Origin: Stemphylium vesicarium | Lineage: Eukaryota; Ascomycota; Dothideomycetes; Pleosporales; Pleosporaceae | Reading direction: 5' to 3' | Length of the DNA: 64,000 bases | Assembly (NCBI GenBank): GCA_004380135.1 | Contig: QXCR01000010.1 | Coordinates: 372,001-436,000 of the forward strand | Shown: piece by piece, positions 22,497-32,715 of the stretch | Numbering within the stretch: the stretch's first letter is position 1 | Layout: each line of letters starts with the position of its first letter | Program-made: the position numbers and the translations under genes | Notes under the pieces: model-generated | The model's database searches: none | Told to the model about the DNA's origin: nothing | What the model saw: only the letters and a program-made list of their open reading frames with translations

Positions 22497-24504
22497 ATGA
22501 GCGACGTCCAAAATACCGTCCCTGCGGCGGCGACAACACCGCAACAACAGCCTCAAGGCACTCCCATCCAGCAAAATGCGCCAACGCCCGCCTCTGTCGC
22601 CGGCGCTGGCTCAGGCGACCAGCTCGTCTGTCAATGGCAGAGCTGCGGTGACCGCCTCCCCTCTGCTGAGCAGCTCTATGTAAGTAACGCGCCATCACTA
22701 TCACATGCACCATTACGCCGCGCGCTCCAGGGCCTCTTTTGTCGCACATCGACTCCTCCTGCGCCTCGACGAAATCTCTCTGATTCAGTTTGCTGATTAT
22801 CTCCCAGGATCACGTTTGCGAACGTCATGTTGGGCGCAAGAGCACCAACAACCTGAATTTGACGTGCCAGTGGGGCAACTGCCGCACCACCACCGTCAAG
22901 CGTGACCACATCACTTCTCACATCCGTGTTCACGTTCCGCTGAAGCCGCACAAGTGCGACTTCTGTGGCAAGGCTTTCAAGCGGCCGCAGGATCTCAAGA
23001 AGCACGTCAAGACTCACGCCGACGATTCCGTTCTGCTCCGCTCACCGGAGCCGAACCGCGGCGGTCCCCACGGTGCCCAAGGCTACCCAGGCCAGAATGG
23101 TAAACGTAAGTACTCCTCACATGACTTCTTCAATTCACATATTGTTGGACCCACATTCCTTCATCTCCTTTCAATATCTGACCAGCTGCCACAGTGGTCG
23201 CTGACTTGCAGGCGCTTGCCGCTACAGCGAGTGGATACCAGTATCCCGATGGTGCCCTCGGCCCCAATGGAGGCTACGGTCAACAGCATCCCGGTGGTGC
23301 TCCAGCCGGCTTCTATGGAGGCCCACCTCAAAACTCTGCTTATGGACCCGTTTACTATGCTGTGAACCAGTCGCAGCAACTCAACAACGACTACGAAATT
23401 AGGAAACGCGCAGCTTACGACGCCCTGAACGAGTTCTTTGGAGATGCTAAGCGTCGCGCAATTGACCCTACGACCTACTATGACGTCGGTCAGCGACTAA
23501 TGGGACTTCAGGGTGTCCAACTTCCTGTCCTCGGCGGTGGCGGCGGCGGCTACCAGGGCGGCGGCATGGGTGAGTACGGCGGTCATGGAGGCACAATGGT
23601 TGCTCAAGCGCAGCACCCACCCATGCACCACCCTTACTCCCTGCCATTGCCCAACCTCAGGACTAAGAGTGACCTGTTGAACATCGACCAGTTCTTGGAG
23701 CAACTGCAGAGCACCGTCTACGAGAACCCCAACCACGCCGCTGCGGCTGGTGTTGCTCACCCTGGTCACTATGTTCACACCGGCGCCGGCTACCGGTCGA
23801 GTAACTCACCACCTGGCCTCTCTTCAAGCCACTCTCAATCATCTCACGCTACCGCCATTGGATCGACCAGCGCCGAGACACCGGCTTTGACTCCTGCCTC
23901 GAGCGTTCTATCATATGGCTCTCAGCATTCTCCCGGCGCAGCGCACTCTAACCAAGGAGTCTCCCCTACTTCGAGGTCGTCAATAGGCAGCATGTACCCC
24001 ACTCTCCCATCCGTCAGCGCCATGTCGGACATGTCTGCTGCGGCTCCGTCGTCAGGACTCGCGCCGGCCTTTGACACCGACAACCGACGAAGATTCTCTG
24101 GTAACCTCCTCCAGAAGGCCGCCCCAGACCGGTCTGAGAACGACTCCATGGACACATCAAGCGACAGCGGCTCTCCTAAGGAGCGTCATGATTCTGAGCA
24201 TGACAGTCTTCACCACAATGTTAACCAACTGGCTATTCACTCGCCCAAGGTCGATCCAGCTCTACGCTCACCAAGTGTGGCTTCATCCACCCCTACCGAG
24301 CAAGGTGACTCATCTCAACAATCTTGGGTCGAGAACATTCGCGTAATAGAACGACTCCGTGCCTACCTCAAGGACAGGCTGGACTCGCACGACTTCTCTG
24401 ATGACGAGGAAGACGTCAAGCATGAGCACGAGCGTCGCATGAGCGATGACGATGCCCACAACCTGTACCCCGTCCTTCGTGCTGTACAAGAAGGACGAGA
24501 GTAG
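22497..24504 (+). CDS. pacC: pH-response transcription factor PacC/Rim101
   Basis: C2H2 regulator activated by proteolysis at alkaline ambient pH through the Pal/Rim pathway. Exons 22497-22679, 22808-23105 and 23186-24504 give 599 residues; introns are 128 and 80 nt. The three fingers are intact: C45/C50/H63/H68, C81/C86/H99/H103 and C111/C114/H127/H131, with the CQWxxC form in the first two that is characteristic of PacC. Intron 1 cuts inside finger 1. Next come ADLQALAATASGYQYPDG, a YDALNEFFGDAKRRAIDP block (PacC processing-region type), a Gly-rich stretch, long Ser/Pro regions, and near the end LKDRLDSHDFSDDEEDVK. The C-terminal YPVLR fits the YPX(L/I) motif bound by PalA/Rim20. Confidence 0.96.
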
Positions 24505-25141
24505 GTTCTGTGTAGTCTGCAGAGGTCGATGATGTTTTGCGGAGTTTAGGCTTGGAAGCCGGCGTCAAGGCGTTCGCCAGGAATCACCATAGGTCGGGAT
24601 GATAGCCAAGTGTTAGTTTGTTGACATGTTCATGTCTATTTTTCTGTTCGTTTTACGGTCACTACTAGGGTATGAGCCTTCAAGGCTGGTTACTTAGCTT
24701 CACATTAGTTAGTCACGATGTGCAATTTTTATGATGGTTCAACTCTTCAATTGCTGACTTGATCTGCGCCAATGTGTTGTGAAGTTAATAAATCCCTGCG
24801 CTTCCAGCTGCTTGGCGAGCTTCGTTATCAGTTGCCAAGCGCGTGACCAATTTAGTTGGCTTTGATCCCCCACACTTTAAGCTCGTTAATCGTCGTTTGG
24901 ACAAGCCTTTCCCCACGTTTCTGTCAGTCCAGAACGTCGGGTGCTTGCTCATATGGATGCAGACGACCCACCCTGGAGCCGCGTACTGTGCGTTACACCA
25001 TATCAACCCTTGAACCCTCTACCTTCTCTTTTGCACATAAATCATCACTTGTGACGTTAAGAAACAGCCCCTTCCCTTCCACAGTAGAACAAGAAGCTAT
25101 CGTGAAGCCCAGCGGACGCCATTCTTCGATACCAAATCATT
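24505..25141. other. intergenic
   Basis: 3' UTR of pacC and promoter of the next gene; nothing else recognised. Confidence 0.6.
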
Positions 25142-25693
25142 ATGGCATACGGTCGAGGAGGCGCGGGTAATTACTACGCGGCAAAGGAAGAGAACAAGAA
25201 GACTGCTGAGGTATGTGAGGATGCGACCTTGAAACAGCTAAGCTAACAATCCACCCAGGATGTCGAAGCGAACCGCTCCGCTTCAACCGCTGCACCAGCA
25301 TCCCGCTCTTCGACAGCGGCGCAGCCTTCCAACGCATCACAAGATTATGCGCATATGGGTCGGGGCGGTGCCGGCAACTGGTACCAGCCGACTGAGTTGC
25401 AGAAAGATGGAACTTTCACACAACCCGTCGACTCGACTGCTATCCCTACATCTTCGAAGCCGCAAATTAGCACACCATGGCATCCCGAGGGCCAAGAGTT
25501 GCCCGTTGCGAGGAGCGGAAGAGGTGGCGCAGGCAACTTTGTGTGGAAAAGCGAAGAGCAGGGGAAGAGGGACAGGGAGGACGAGGAAGCGAAGAAGGAT
25601 GATTTAAGGAAGAAAGCTGAAAGGAGCGTGGAGGCAGGGCTGACGAAGCCGCCTGGTGCATTGCTTGGGAGGGTGACGCAGAAGGACTGGTGA
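25142..25693 (+). CDS. small GRGGAGN-repeat protein (DUF3602-type)
   Basis: Exons 25142-25210 and 25259-25693 give 167 residues across a 48-nt intron (GTATGT...CACCCAG, branch GCTAAC). Three copies of the short motif G-R-G-G-A-G-N stand out at residues 4-10, 56-62 and 99-105 (YGRGGAGNYY, MGRGGAGNWYQP, SGRGGAGNFVW). The remainder is charged and probably disordered, ending in a Lys/Glu-rich helix and GALLGRVTQKDW. The layout fits the fungal DUF3602 group, whose biochemical function is not established as far as I know. No signal peptide or membrane segment. Confidence 0.85.
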
Positions 25694-26177
25694 TTGGATC
25701 ACGCATGAAGGGTTGACGCAGCGCACAGCGAACACTGGCATGGCATGTACATGCACAACTTGTATAGATCTACCTCAACAAAGATATAACAATCCTCAAG
25801 AAAGTTGTGGAGTTCAGTCCAAAAGATGCCTGCTGCACGGCGTGCTCGACATCTGCAGCTGCAAGCAGTCGCCCGTCATTCAGGTTTTCTACTCGAAAGC
25901 CCCCATCTGAAGATACGTGAGGTACCTGTCCTCGCAAGACAGCCTCTCCAACACGGACTAGCTATACTGAGATGCTCTGTATTTTCTCCGCACGTCCTGG
26001 CTGTTGATCATGACGTCGAGGCCTATTTTGAATGACAGGGCCCGTGCACTTTGTTTATCCCGGACGCCCTAGCCGATAACTCCCACTTCCCGTCTCTCCC
26101 CACAGACCATCTTCAACCCCCGTCCTCAACTCTATCCTTCTTGCCGTGTCAGTGATTGCTTGAACACTCGGTGCAAT
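25694..26177. other. intergenic
   Basis: 484 bp with no supported gene; 3' UTR of the upstream gene and promoter of the downstream one. Confidence 0.6.
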
Positions 26178-28660
26178 ATGGCGCGTCGCTCTGCTCGTCT
26201 CCTGAAGGTATGCGTGTGTGCATTTAAATTGCTTTTTCGTCATCTGTTGTTTGTTTACATCTGCTAACCCATCCCTCTGCTGTAGCGTGAGACCACGCCT
26301 GAGGTCTCAACAAAGTCGGACGAGAGCTGGCACACTGCATCCTCCCCAGACCTAGGACTCCCGGATCTTCCAGAGCTCCCAGAACCCAGCATGAAGACCC
26401 CGTCGCAACCAAAGCCCTCCGAGGCTGTCCAGCCTACGTCCCGAGCAGCGCGAACGACGGCTACGGCTACGCCCACGCCGCACAAGAACAAGTCAACCAC
26501 ATCACTTATTGCAGCTGCCGCAAGCCGCACTCCCAAGGACCGCACCCCGATCAAGCCTGCAGGTCAGGAGATGCACCCGGCGCATCATCACGCGAGCACA
26601 GCCAAGGTCCTGGATGAGGCGCGCTGGCTAGGATTCCAATCGTTGGGCGCACACACTGCACCACCAAAGGCATCTGGTCTGGCTGCGGGCCAGGCTACCC
26701 CTTCAAAAACTCCCGTGCCTACCACTACAAACAACACAGGGAACCTCGAGTCTTCGCCCGATTTCCGCTTCCGCTTCAAGTCCCCCTTCTCTACGCTGAA
26801 GGACTCCAAGCAGGACGAGGCCCAGTTGAGCCCAAGCTCTCGCAACATCCTGAAGGGCGCTGGCATCACAGGTACACCTGGTGGTGGCAGTCGCGCTCTG
26901 TTCGGTATGGAACGATGCGAATCTGTCTGCACTTTTCATGCTAATTACTATGTAGGCACTAGCGAGTGGTCTTCCAAGGCCGACGTATCTCCCCAGCGTA
27001 AGAAAGCCGAAGCCAAGGGCAAGATGGCTCGCTTCAGCGATGTGCACATGAAACAGTTCAAGCATATGGACTCGATTGCGAACCACCCTTCAGCATTCCG
27101 TGCCAACCCCACCCGCTTCAAGCCTGTCGTTGGCCCGACGCTCAAGAAATCGCCTTCGAAGCCCGACATCGCGAAGCCTGAGGCGAACAGGCTCAAGCGC
27201 ACACAGTCCAAGATGGACCTGGGAGAGTCAAGCAAGAAGCCGGAGAGCAAATTGAAGCGTACACAGTCCAAGATGAGCTTGGCGGACTCTGGAAGCAAGA
27301 TCCCACCAACACCGCTGAAGCGCACACAGTCCAAGGTGGATCTTACCGGCTCTAGTCTTCCCCGGTCCCAGTCTACTGTTCGCATGGCCCCTCCACCACG
27401 CGAAGGTCGTCCTGCTTCACGGGAGGGTGACAGCGATCGCACTCCCGCACCGAAGCGTGTCAAGCGCACCGAGGCTGACGATGCTGCTTCTACTCGTCCT
27501 GCTTCTCACGAGAACAAACCTGATGCTCTGACGCCCGTGGCTGCGACACCAGCACGAAAAGTCACATCGCAGACCGCGCTTCCCCGGCTAGCCGCCCGCC
27601 TGATGACACCCACGCGAGCGTCGGTCGCTCGTTCGCAGAGCGTCAAAACCACAAAGACGACATCGATGATCCCGACCCTTGGGAAGTCCCCTTCTACAAC
27701 CAACCTCTCAAAGTCGCCTACTGCCAACAATCTTATCAAGCCGTCGGCATCTGCAGACGAGACGCAGCCTCTACCCAGCAATGTTAGTCACCTGCAGGCC
27801 ATGAGAGACGGTGCTAGGGAGAGCATGCGCAAGGTATGTGAACAGATCTCTCATCCTTTTGGATTTCATTGACATGGTGTAGGCAAACCAAAACCTCCAA
27901 CGTGTTCGTTCAATCCTTCGTACTCCCAACCGAAAGTTCTCCGATGATCCCAGCAAGATTGCAGCAGGCACTCACATGTCCCCTCCCGTCTCTTCAGATG
28001 TCGAGAATACCCTACCTGCAATCTCGGCCACTGCCCCTGTCAAGAAGCATGTCAACTTCTCGACTAGTACTATGGAGCGCGCATCGCACGACGAATTGGG
28101 CAAGTCACCGTCGCCGATGAAGTTCAGGGCGGGAAGTGAGGTTCCCACTGGTGCTGTGATATACCCCAGCCTTGGCTCTGGTGGGAAGTACCCAGAACTG
28201 TCGCAGGATACCGATAGTCTGACGGGTTCTCCGTCACGCCGTCTTACATTCGGTGGTGAGACACCGAACCACCCACGCTCCTTTTCATTTGAGGCTGGAC
28301 AGGCTGTCAACTTTGGTACGTGGACATCTCTTGAATCATACCATGTTCTTTTACTGACTTTCGCCAGGTCCTACATCGACTGGTACGATTCGCATGGTCC
28401 GCAAGAGCGACAGTTCCTCGCTCGCTGATGTCAAGAAACGCAAGCTAGAGACTCTTCAAGAGAACTCTGACAAAGAGAATGATGGCCCTGTCGAGGAAGA
28501 GGCGCGCTCTAGCAAGAAGGTCAAGCACACTCCTGCGCCCACACCCAAGACTCCCGCTAGCACGAGCAAGCTGCCACGCCACACACCGGGAGGCCGCTCC
28601 AGTGCCATCAGCAAATCGAGACTCGCCTTCCTGGCTACACCCAAGCGAAACAAGGCTTAA
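26178..28660 (+). CDS. basic, repeat-containing nuclear-type protein of unknown function
   Basis: Exons 26178-26207, 26286-26904, 26956-27833, 27883-28315 and 28368-28660 give 750 residues; introns are 78, 51, 49 and 52 nt. Mostly Ser/Thr/Pro/Lys-rich and disordered. Islands include SSPDFRFRFKSPFSTLK, and RFSDVHMKQFKHMDSI followed by ANHPSAFRA (about 240-265). Then come three LKRTQSK repeats plus a fourth decayed SQS copy (about 295-360). Basic clusters such as APKRVKR and SKKVKH look like nuclear-localisation signals, and many S/T-P sites suggest CDK phosphorylation. The F-x3-H-x3-F-x2-M-x-S-I pattern faintly recalls microtubule-binding segments of NuSAP-type proteins; this is a guess. The 51-nt intron is a multiple of three with no stop, so retention would insert 17 residues. 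Confidence 0.8.
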
Positions 28661-29269
28661 TGCAGAGCTCTCGAAGGCGCTCTGCCCACTTTCGTATTTC
28701 CTTCTCTTGTTGGCGTTCTGGATGGTACTTACCTTTCACCAACACGACTTATGCCACTTTCCTAGCTTCACGAACCTGTCTCTTTCCTTGTGTCTCTACA
28801 TTTGGGCGTAATAATTAGTGGTTTTGCATAGGGCATGGATTTTCAGACCCTGTATTACTCCGTCAACCGAGTCTCATGTGTCCTATGGACGTTGCATATA
28901 ACGAAAACGGTCTTGATGATCAAGTTTAGCTTTTGTACTATATAATCAATGGAAGACTTGCACTCAAGATAGTCGTGTCCAACCGTCGAAGCCCGGCCTT
29001 GGGCGCGTTTGCTGACTCCGCTGGTGGAGTGACGGCAAATGGTGACTAAGCGGTGCGTTTGGTCTCGTGTTCAGCGGAGTCGGACCTTTTCCCAATACGA
29101 CGTCACATCGCTGATACGTTTGGCCGATCAACGAGCAGTTCTGACCGCTTGCAGAGGACCCCACTGCACACACAAGGCCTTTCCCAACTACTTGCTACGT
29201 CATCTGAGTACGCGCGGTCACATCGTTTACGCCTTGCTAGACTAGCAGGGCGCCTTCACTACACCCACC
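28661..29269. other. intergenic / possible leader of the BAG-domain gene
   Basis: No independent gene supported. It holds an in-frame ATG (29039) followed at once by GTGACT, and an acceptor-like CTAGCAG ending at 29248, both relevant to the start of the next gene. Confidence 0.5.
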
Positions 29270-30562
29270 GTGGCGTCGCTGAACACTCTAGTCGACGAAT
29301 TGAAGAAATCCTTCAACTTCTTCAGCAACAACTCTCTACTGGGCACCGCCGCAAACTCTAACCCACGCGATTCCAAAGGCCAACCTACCGACGCGCTATC
29401 CAAACTTGTCCGCTTCTTGCAGCAGCGCGGTTTGAGCGACATCACCGACATTGTCACCAACCCTCGCTTCGACGATCCAACCTATCTCGCTACGCTTGCT
29501 ATCGCACTAGCCTCCGTCATCGTAACCATGTCTTGGTTCTCTCGCACTGGCGGCAGTTGGGGAGGGCGTTTCTCGCCATTCGGACGCCCGGGCAACTCAC
29601 CGAATGCTGGCGTCGTAAACGACTCCGACTTCTCATACATCACAAACGAGGATCTGCGTAGGAATGGACAAGCGCAAGCCCCTGAGATTGTAGACTGGGA
29701 TGACAAGAATCCAGAGCGGGAAACAGACGTTCTCATCTTCAAGCACGGACGAACCCACTACCCTACACATTTCCCGGCGCATAGCATACGTGATGGGGAT
29801 CTGGAGATTCGCACGGTTCGACAGGCTGCGGCGAAGAAGCTGGGCGTCGACGACTACCGACGGATACGCATGTTCTACAAAGGCAGGAACCTGAAGCATG
29901 ATGAAAGGACGAGCCGAGAGGAAGGCCTACGCGGAGATGGCAGTGGTAGTGAGATCTTGGTCACAGTAGGCGAGGCACCCATCGGCAGCCACGTGCCTGG
30001 TTCTGAAGACGCATCACAGCGTGCTTGGAGTGAGGGTGAGGACGAAGAGGATGACGATGACGACTCGGGCGCGAATACATCAGGCAAGAAGAAACCCCGC
30101 AAGCGCGGTGGTAGAAAGAGTAAAAAGAAGGGCCCTTCCTCCGCGAACGCTTCTGGTACATCTACGCCCGGCTACACCACCGCCGGTGCCGGTGCCGAAT
30201 ACCTACCCATCCCTTCCCATATCAACGCTGCGCCTCGCCCTACCTCTGCGCCCCCGCAAAATTCCTCCAAGCCTGCCGAACCTCAGACCCCGATTGGCAA
30301 GCTCGATGCCGTCGCCAGCAAGTTCCATACCGAGTTGGTACCAATGTGTGTCCAATTCATGGCCAACCCACCACAAGACAAGGCAAAGAAGACATTTGAA
30401 TACAAGAAGTTGAGCGAGACCATCTTGACGCAGATCATCTTCAAGCTGGACGGTGTAGATACAGGTGGCGATCCAGACGCAAGGACGAAGCGCAAGGCCC
30501 TCGTCAAGGAAGTCCAGGGCATGATGGCGAGGCTGGATGAGGTCGGCAAGGATACTACTTAA
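29270..30562 (+). CDS. membrane-anchored ubiquitin-like/BAG-domain co-chaperone
   Basis: Family members (Bag-1 type) bind Hsp70 through the BAG domain as nucleotide-exchange factors. The frame gives 430 residues. Order: N-terminal amphipathic region; membrane segment at about 72-92 (LATLAIALASVIVTMSW); ubiquitin-like region at about 150-235 (DVLIFKHGRTHYPTHFPAHSI...VRQAAAKKLGV...RIRMFYKGRNLKHDE); acidic then Lys-rich linker (DEEDDDDD, KKKPRKRGGRKSKKKG); C-terminal BAG domain at about 335-425 ending LVKEVQGMMARLDEV. The start is a problem. The frame begins with GTG in a strong Kozak-like setting (CACCGTGGCG), an in-frame TAG lies at 29243-29245, and the next ATG is codon 87 inside the membrane segment. 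Either initiation is non-AUG, or an upstream ATG exon (29039-29041) is spliced to 29249. Confidence 0.85.
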   Translation: MASLNTLVDELKKSFNFFSNNSLLGTAANSNPRDSKGQPTDALSKLVRFLQQRGLSDITDIVTNPRFDDPTYLATLAIALASVIVTMSWFSRTGGSWGGRFSPFGRPGNSPNAGVVNDSDFSYITNEDLRRNGQAQAPEIVDWDDKNPERETDVLIFKHGRTHYPTHFPAHSIRDGDLEIRTVRQAAAKKLGVDDYRRIRMFYKGRNLKHDERTSREEGLRGDGSGSEILVTVGEAPIGSHVPGSEDASQRAWSEGEDEEDDDDDSGANTSGKKKPRKRGGRKSKKKGPSSANASGTSTPGYTTAGAGAEYLPIPSHINAAPRPTSAPPQNSSKPAEPQTPIGKLDAVASKFHTELVPMCVQFMANPPQDKAKKTFEYKKLSETILTQIIFKLDGVDTGGDPDARTKRKALVKEVQGMMARLDEVGKDTT

Positions 30563-31018
30563 GCTTCTGTTGAAAGTAGAGATTAAGGGATGAGCGGAGA
30601 AGAGCTGGTGCTGTAATGTGGGCGCGTATGAGTACGATATCCTTTTTGTGGCCAAACTGCTTCCTTGTCAAAATTGCATTGATGATAGATATCGATGGGG
30701 GCATCTAGCGAACGGCGCTGATGAGATAGTGTTACCATTTTACGTATCAGTATCAATGCATGTCTTCTCTCTTGTTTTTCCGCGCACAGGGTAGCTCAAT
30801 GTACAAAGCCTTGGCCTTTGTAAGGCTTCCTTTGTCCAAATCATTCTTCCGAGGTAGCATGTCAGAATGTTGTACAAAAGGTCTGTCAACAGCATAATGC
30901 CATTGTCAGCATCTCATAAAATCGGCGCGTGTGCTTGTAGAGATACAGCAGGTTATCTACGACATCTTCAATTATCCAGCTGAAGCCATACACAATCAGG
31001 AAGTAAAACGACATCAAG
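30563..31018. other. intergenic
   Basis: 456 bp with no recognised gene or RNA; a TAGCTCAATG near 30792 lacks a matching B-box and is not a tRNA. Confidence 0.6.
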
Positions 31019-32715
31019 ATGAGTGAGGATACTGAGACGAGTGACTATACCGAGACGAGTTGGATGTCACAGATTCTACCGCTCCAAAACCTGGATGAGG
31101 TTGTCCGTCAGCGAAGTCTTCCTGCTATGCAACCCTACGAGAGACCTTACTGGAAGCGGAATGGATATCTGGAACTGGTGGATCTTGCACCGGCAAAATC
31201 AGCTTCTTACATCACAAAGGGCCTAGAGCGCATCAGTGGTAATACTACCGATAATCTGATTTCCCTGGCCGCCCCTCAATGCGACCGCGACGCTGCTCCT
31301 GCAAATATACCCGCAACATCACTTGAAGGCAAAATGAGTCCTATTCCCGACAATCATCGGCGGCGCTATTCCGTCGATTGTTCGGTTTACTCGTTGGGTA
31401 ACGAGCATCTAGCCTCAGAGGGAGATATCCAAACACCTTACTACGACAAAAGCGACAAGTACCGAAAATAGATCGTAGAGGCAATCCAACAGAACTTTCT
31501 ATTCAGTAGAGATGTTAACCCGGATATAGATGCAGAGTCTACATTTCTCGAGACAGCAAACGCATCCATCAGCACGAAGGACGTCAGGAATATCAGGCTC
31601 CTCGGCGCTGGACCAGGCTGGTTTACTGACAACCAGGCTGACACATCCTTGGATATTCTAGAACGTGTCATAGACTGCACGAAGCACCGTATCGCCATCT
31701 GCCGTACAGGAATGAGGTTGGACCTTTTTAAAATCGTCACAACTAAGGAGGATCCGCCCGAGGACCTTTTCAAAATCGGCACAGCTGAAGAGGGTGCGCC
31801 CCTGGACTCGGGGTCCAAACGATTATTCAATTGGAAAGCAATCAAAAGGACTACTATGAGGCAGTGGAGGTAAGGGAAAAAGTGGAACGACCAGTTAGAG
31901 AAGAAATGCGATGGCAAAGACTTCATCCTAGTGCCCATCAGCGACGGTTATATGAGTACGCATCGCGCAGGGATAGACCAAGCGGGTCGACAACATTTCC
32001 AAAAACAGGGCGTATACCTTCCAGATCCCCAAGTCGGCGAACAGACAGTAGGAGCATACTGGACGCTACTTCTCATCGACTGCCGCAACAAAGCGGTGCT
32101 TCAAGGCCGACACTTCGACTCCGTGTGCCCCGCAGACGACGATTATTACCAGCGTCAGGGCAGGGTGAAGTCCGTTAATGCTCGAACAGCGAAAACCATA
32201 CTCGAGGGCGCCAAATTCTTCTTTGCCACCGTCAACAAGACGCCAGTTCCCACGCCACCGACTTCTCATACGACTGGCACTGCCCCAACCAGAGCCTAGA
32301 AAACGCCAGCGGATTCACCGACGGCGCGGGAGCCTGTGGCCCTTTTGTCTGGGAAATGAGCAAAGAGATCACGCAGTACATTGCTGATTGGAACGATGAG
32401 CCCAGAGTCCCTGGTACCACTGCATCTCTGGATCCTATCGAGCTTCCGCGGCATTATGCCCAGACGCGGCAATGGGACTCTGCCGCTACGAGGCGCACGA
32501 TTTATAATCTGGTGTTGAGGGAGTGTCGCACAAGGCTCTGGCTCAATCGAAATACGGAGTTGATGGATGGGGTGAAGGGCCAGCGGCTTGCGGTCGGTGA
32601 TGGGAAAATGGGGTGGCGCGCGTGGTTGGATGGGATGGTGTTGGACCACATGTCGTTTTGGGATCCGTGGGCTCTTCCTGCCATTCTTCTACCTCAATTG
32701 GGGACGCCTGTGTGA
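31019..32715 (+). pseudogene. degenerate Ulp1-like (C48-type) cysteine protease gene
   Basis: From ATG 31019 one frame runs through TAG (31469-31471) and TAA (31871-31873). It then needs a +1-type shift between about 32230 and 32270 to continue to the stop at 32715. Summed, the pieces give a protein of about 560 residues. The C-terminal half looks like a Ulp1/SENP fold: FILVPISDGY, GAYWTLLLIDCRN, HFDSVC, DWHCPNQSLENASG and GACGPFVWEM, in the His-Asp-Gln-Cys order of the family. The catalytic His position before WTLL is Tyr (TAC at 32057-32059). The candidate nucleophile Cys codon is 32335-32337. No canonical intron removes the first stop. A 62-nt intron over the TAA is possible but would delete part of the conserved FILV strand. 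I therefore read this as a broken gene. If alive, it would remove SUMO or a related modifier. Confidence 0.6.

Noticed and set aside
31870..31931. 62-nt intron (GTAAGG...CCTAG) that would remove the TAA in the Ulp1-like gene
   Set aside because: It would also delete the KKWND...DFIL segment that aligns naturally with the protease strand, and the first TAG and the later frame shift would remain; kept only as an alternative.
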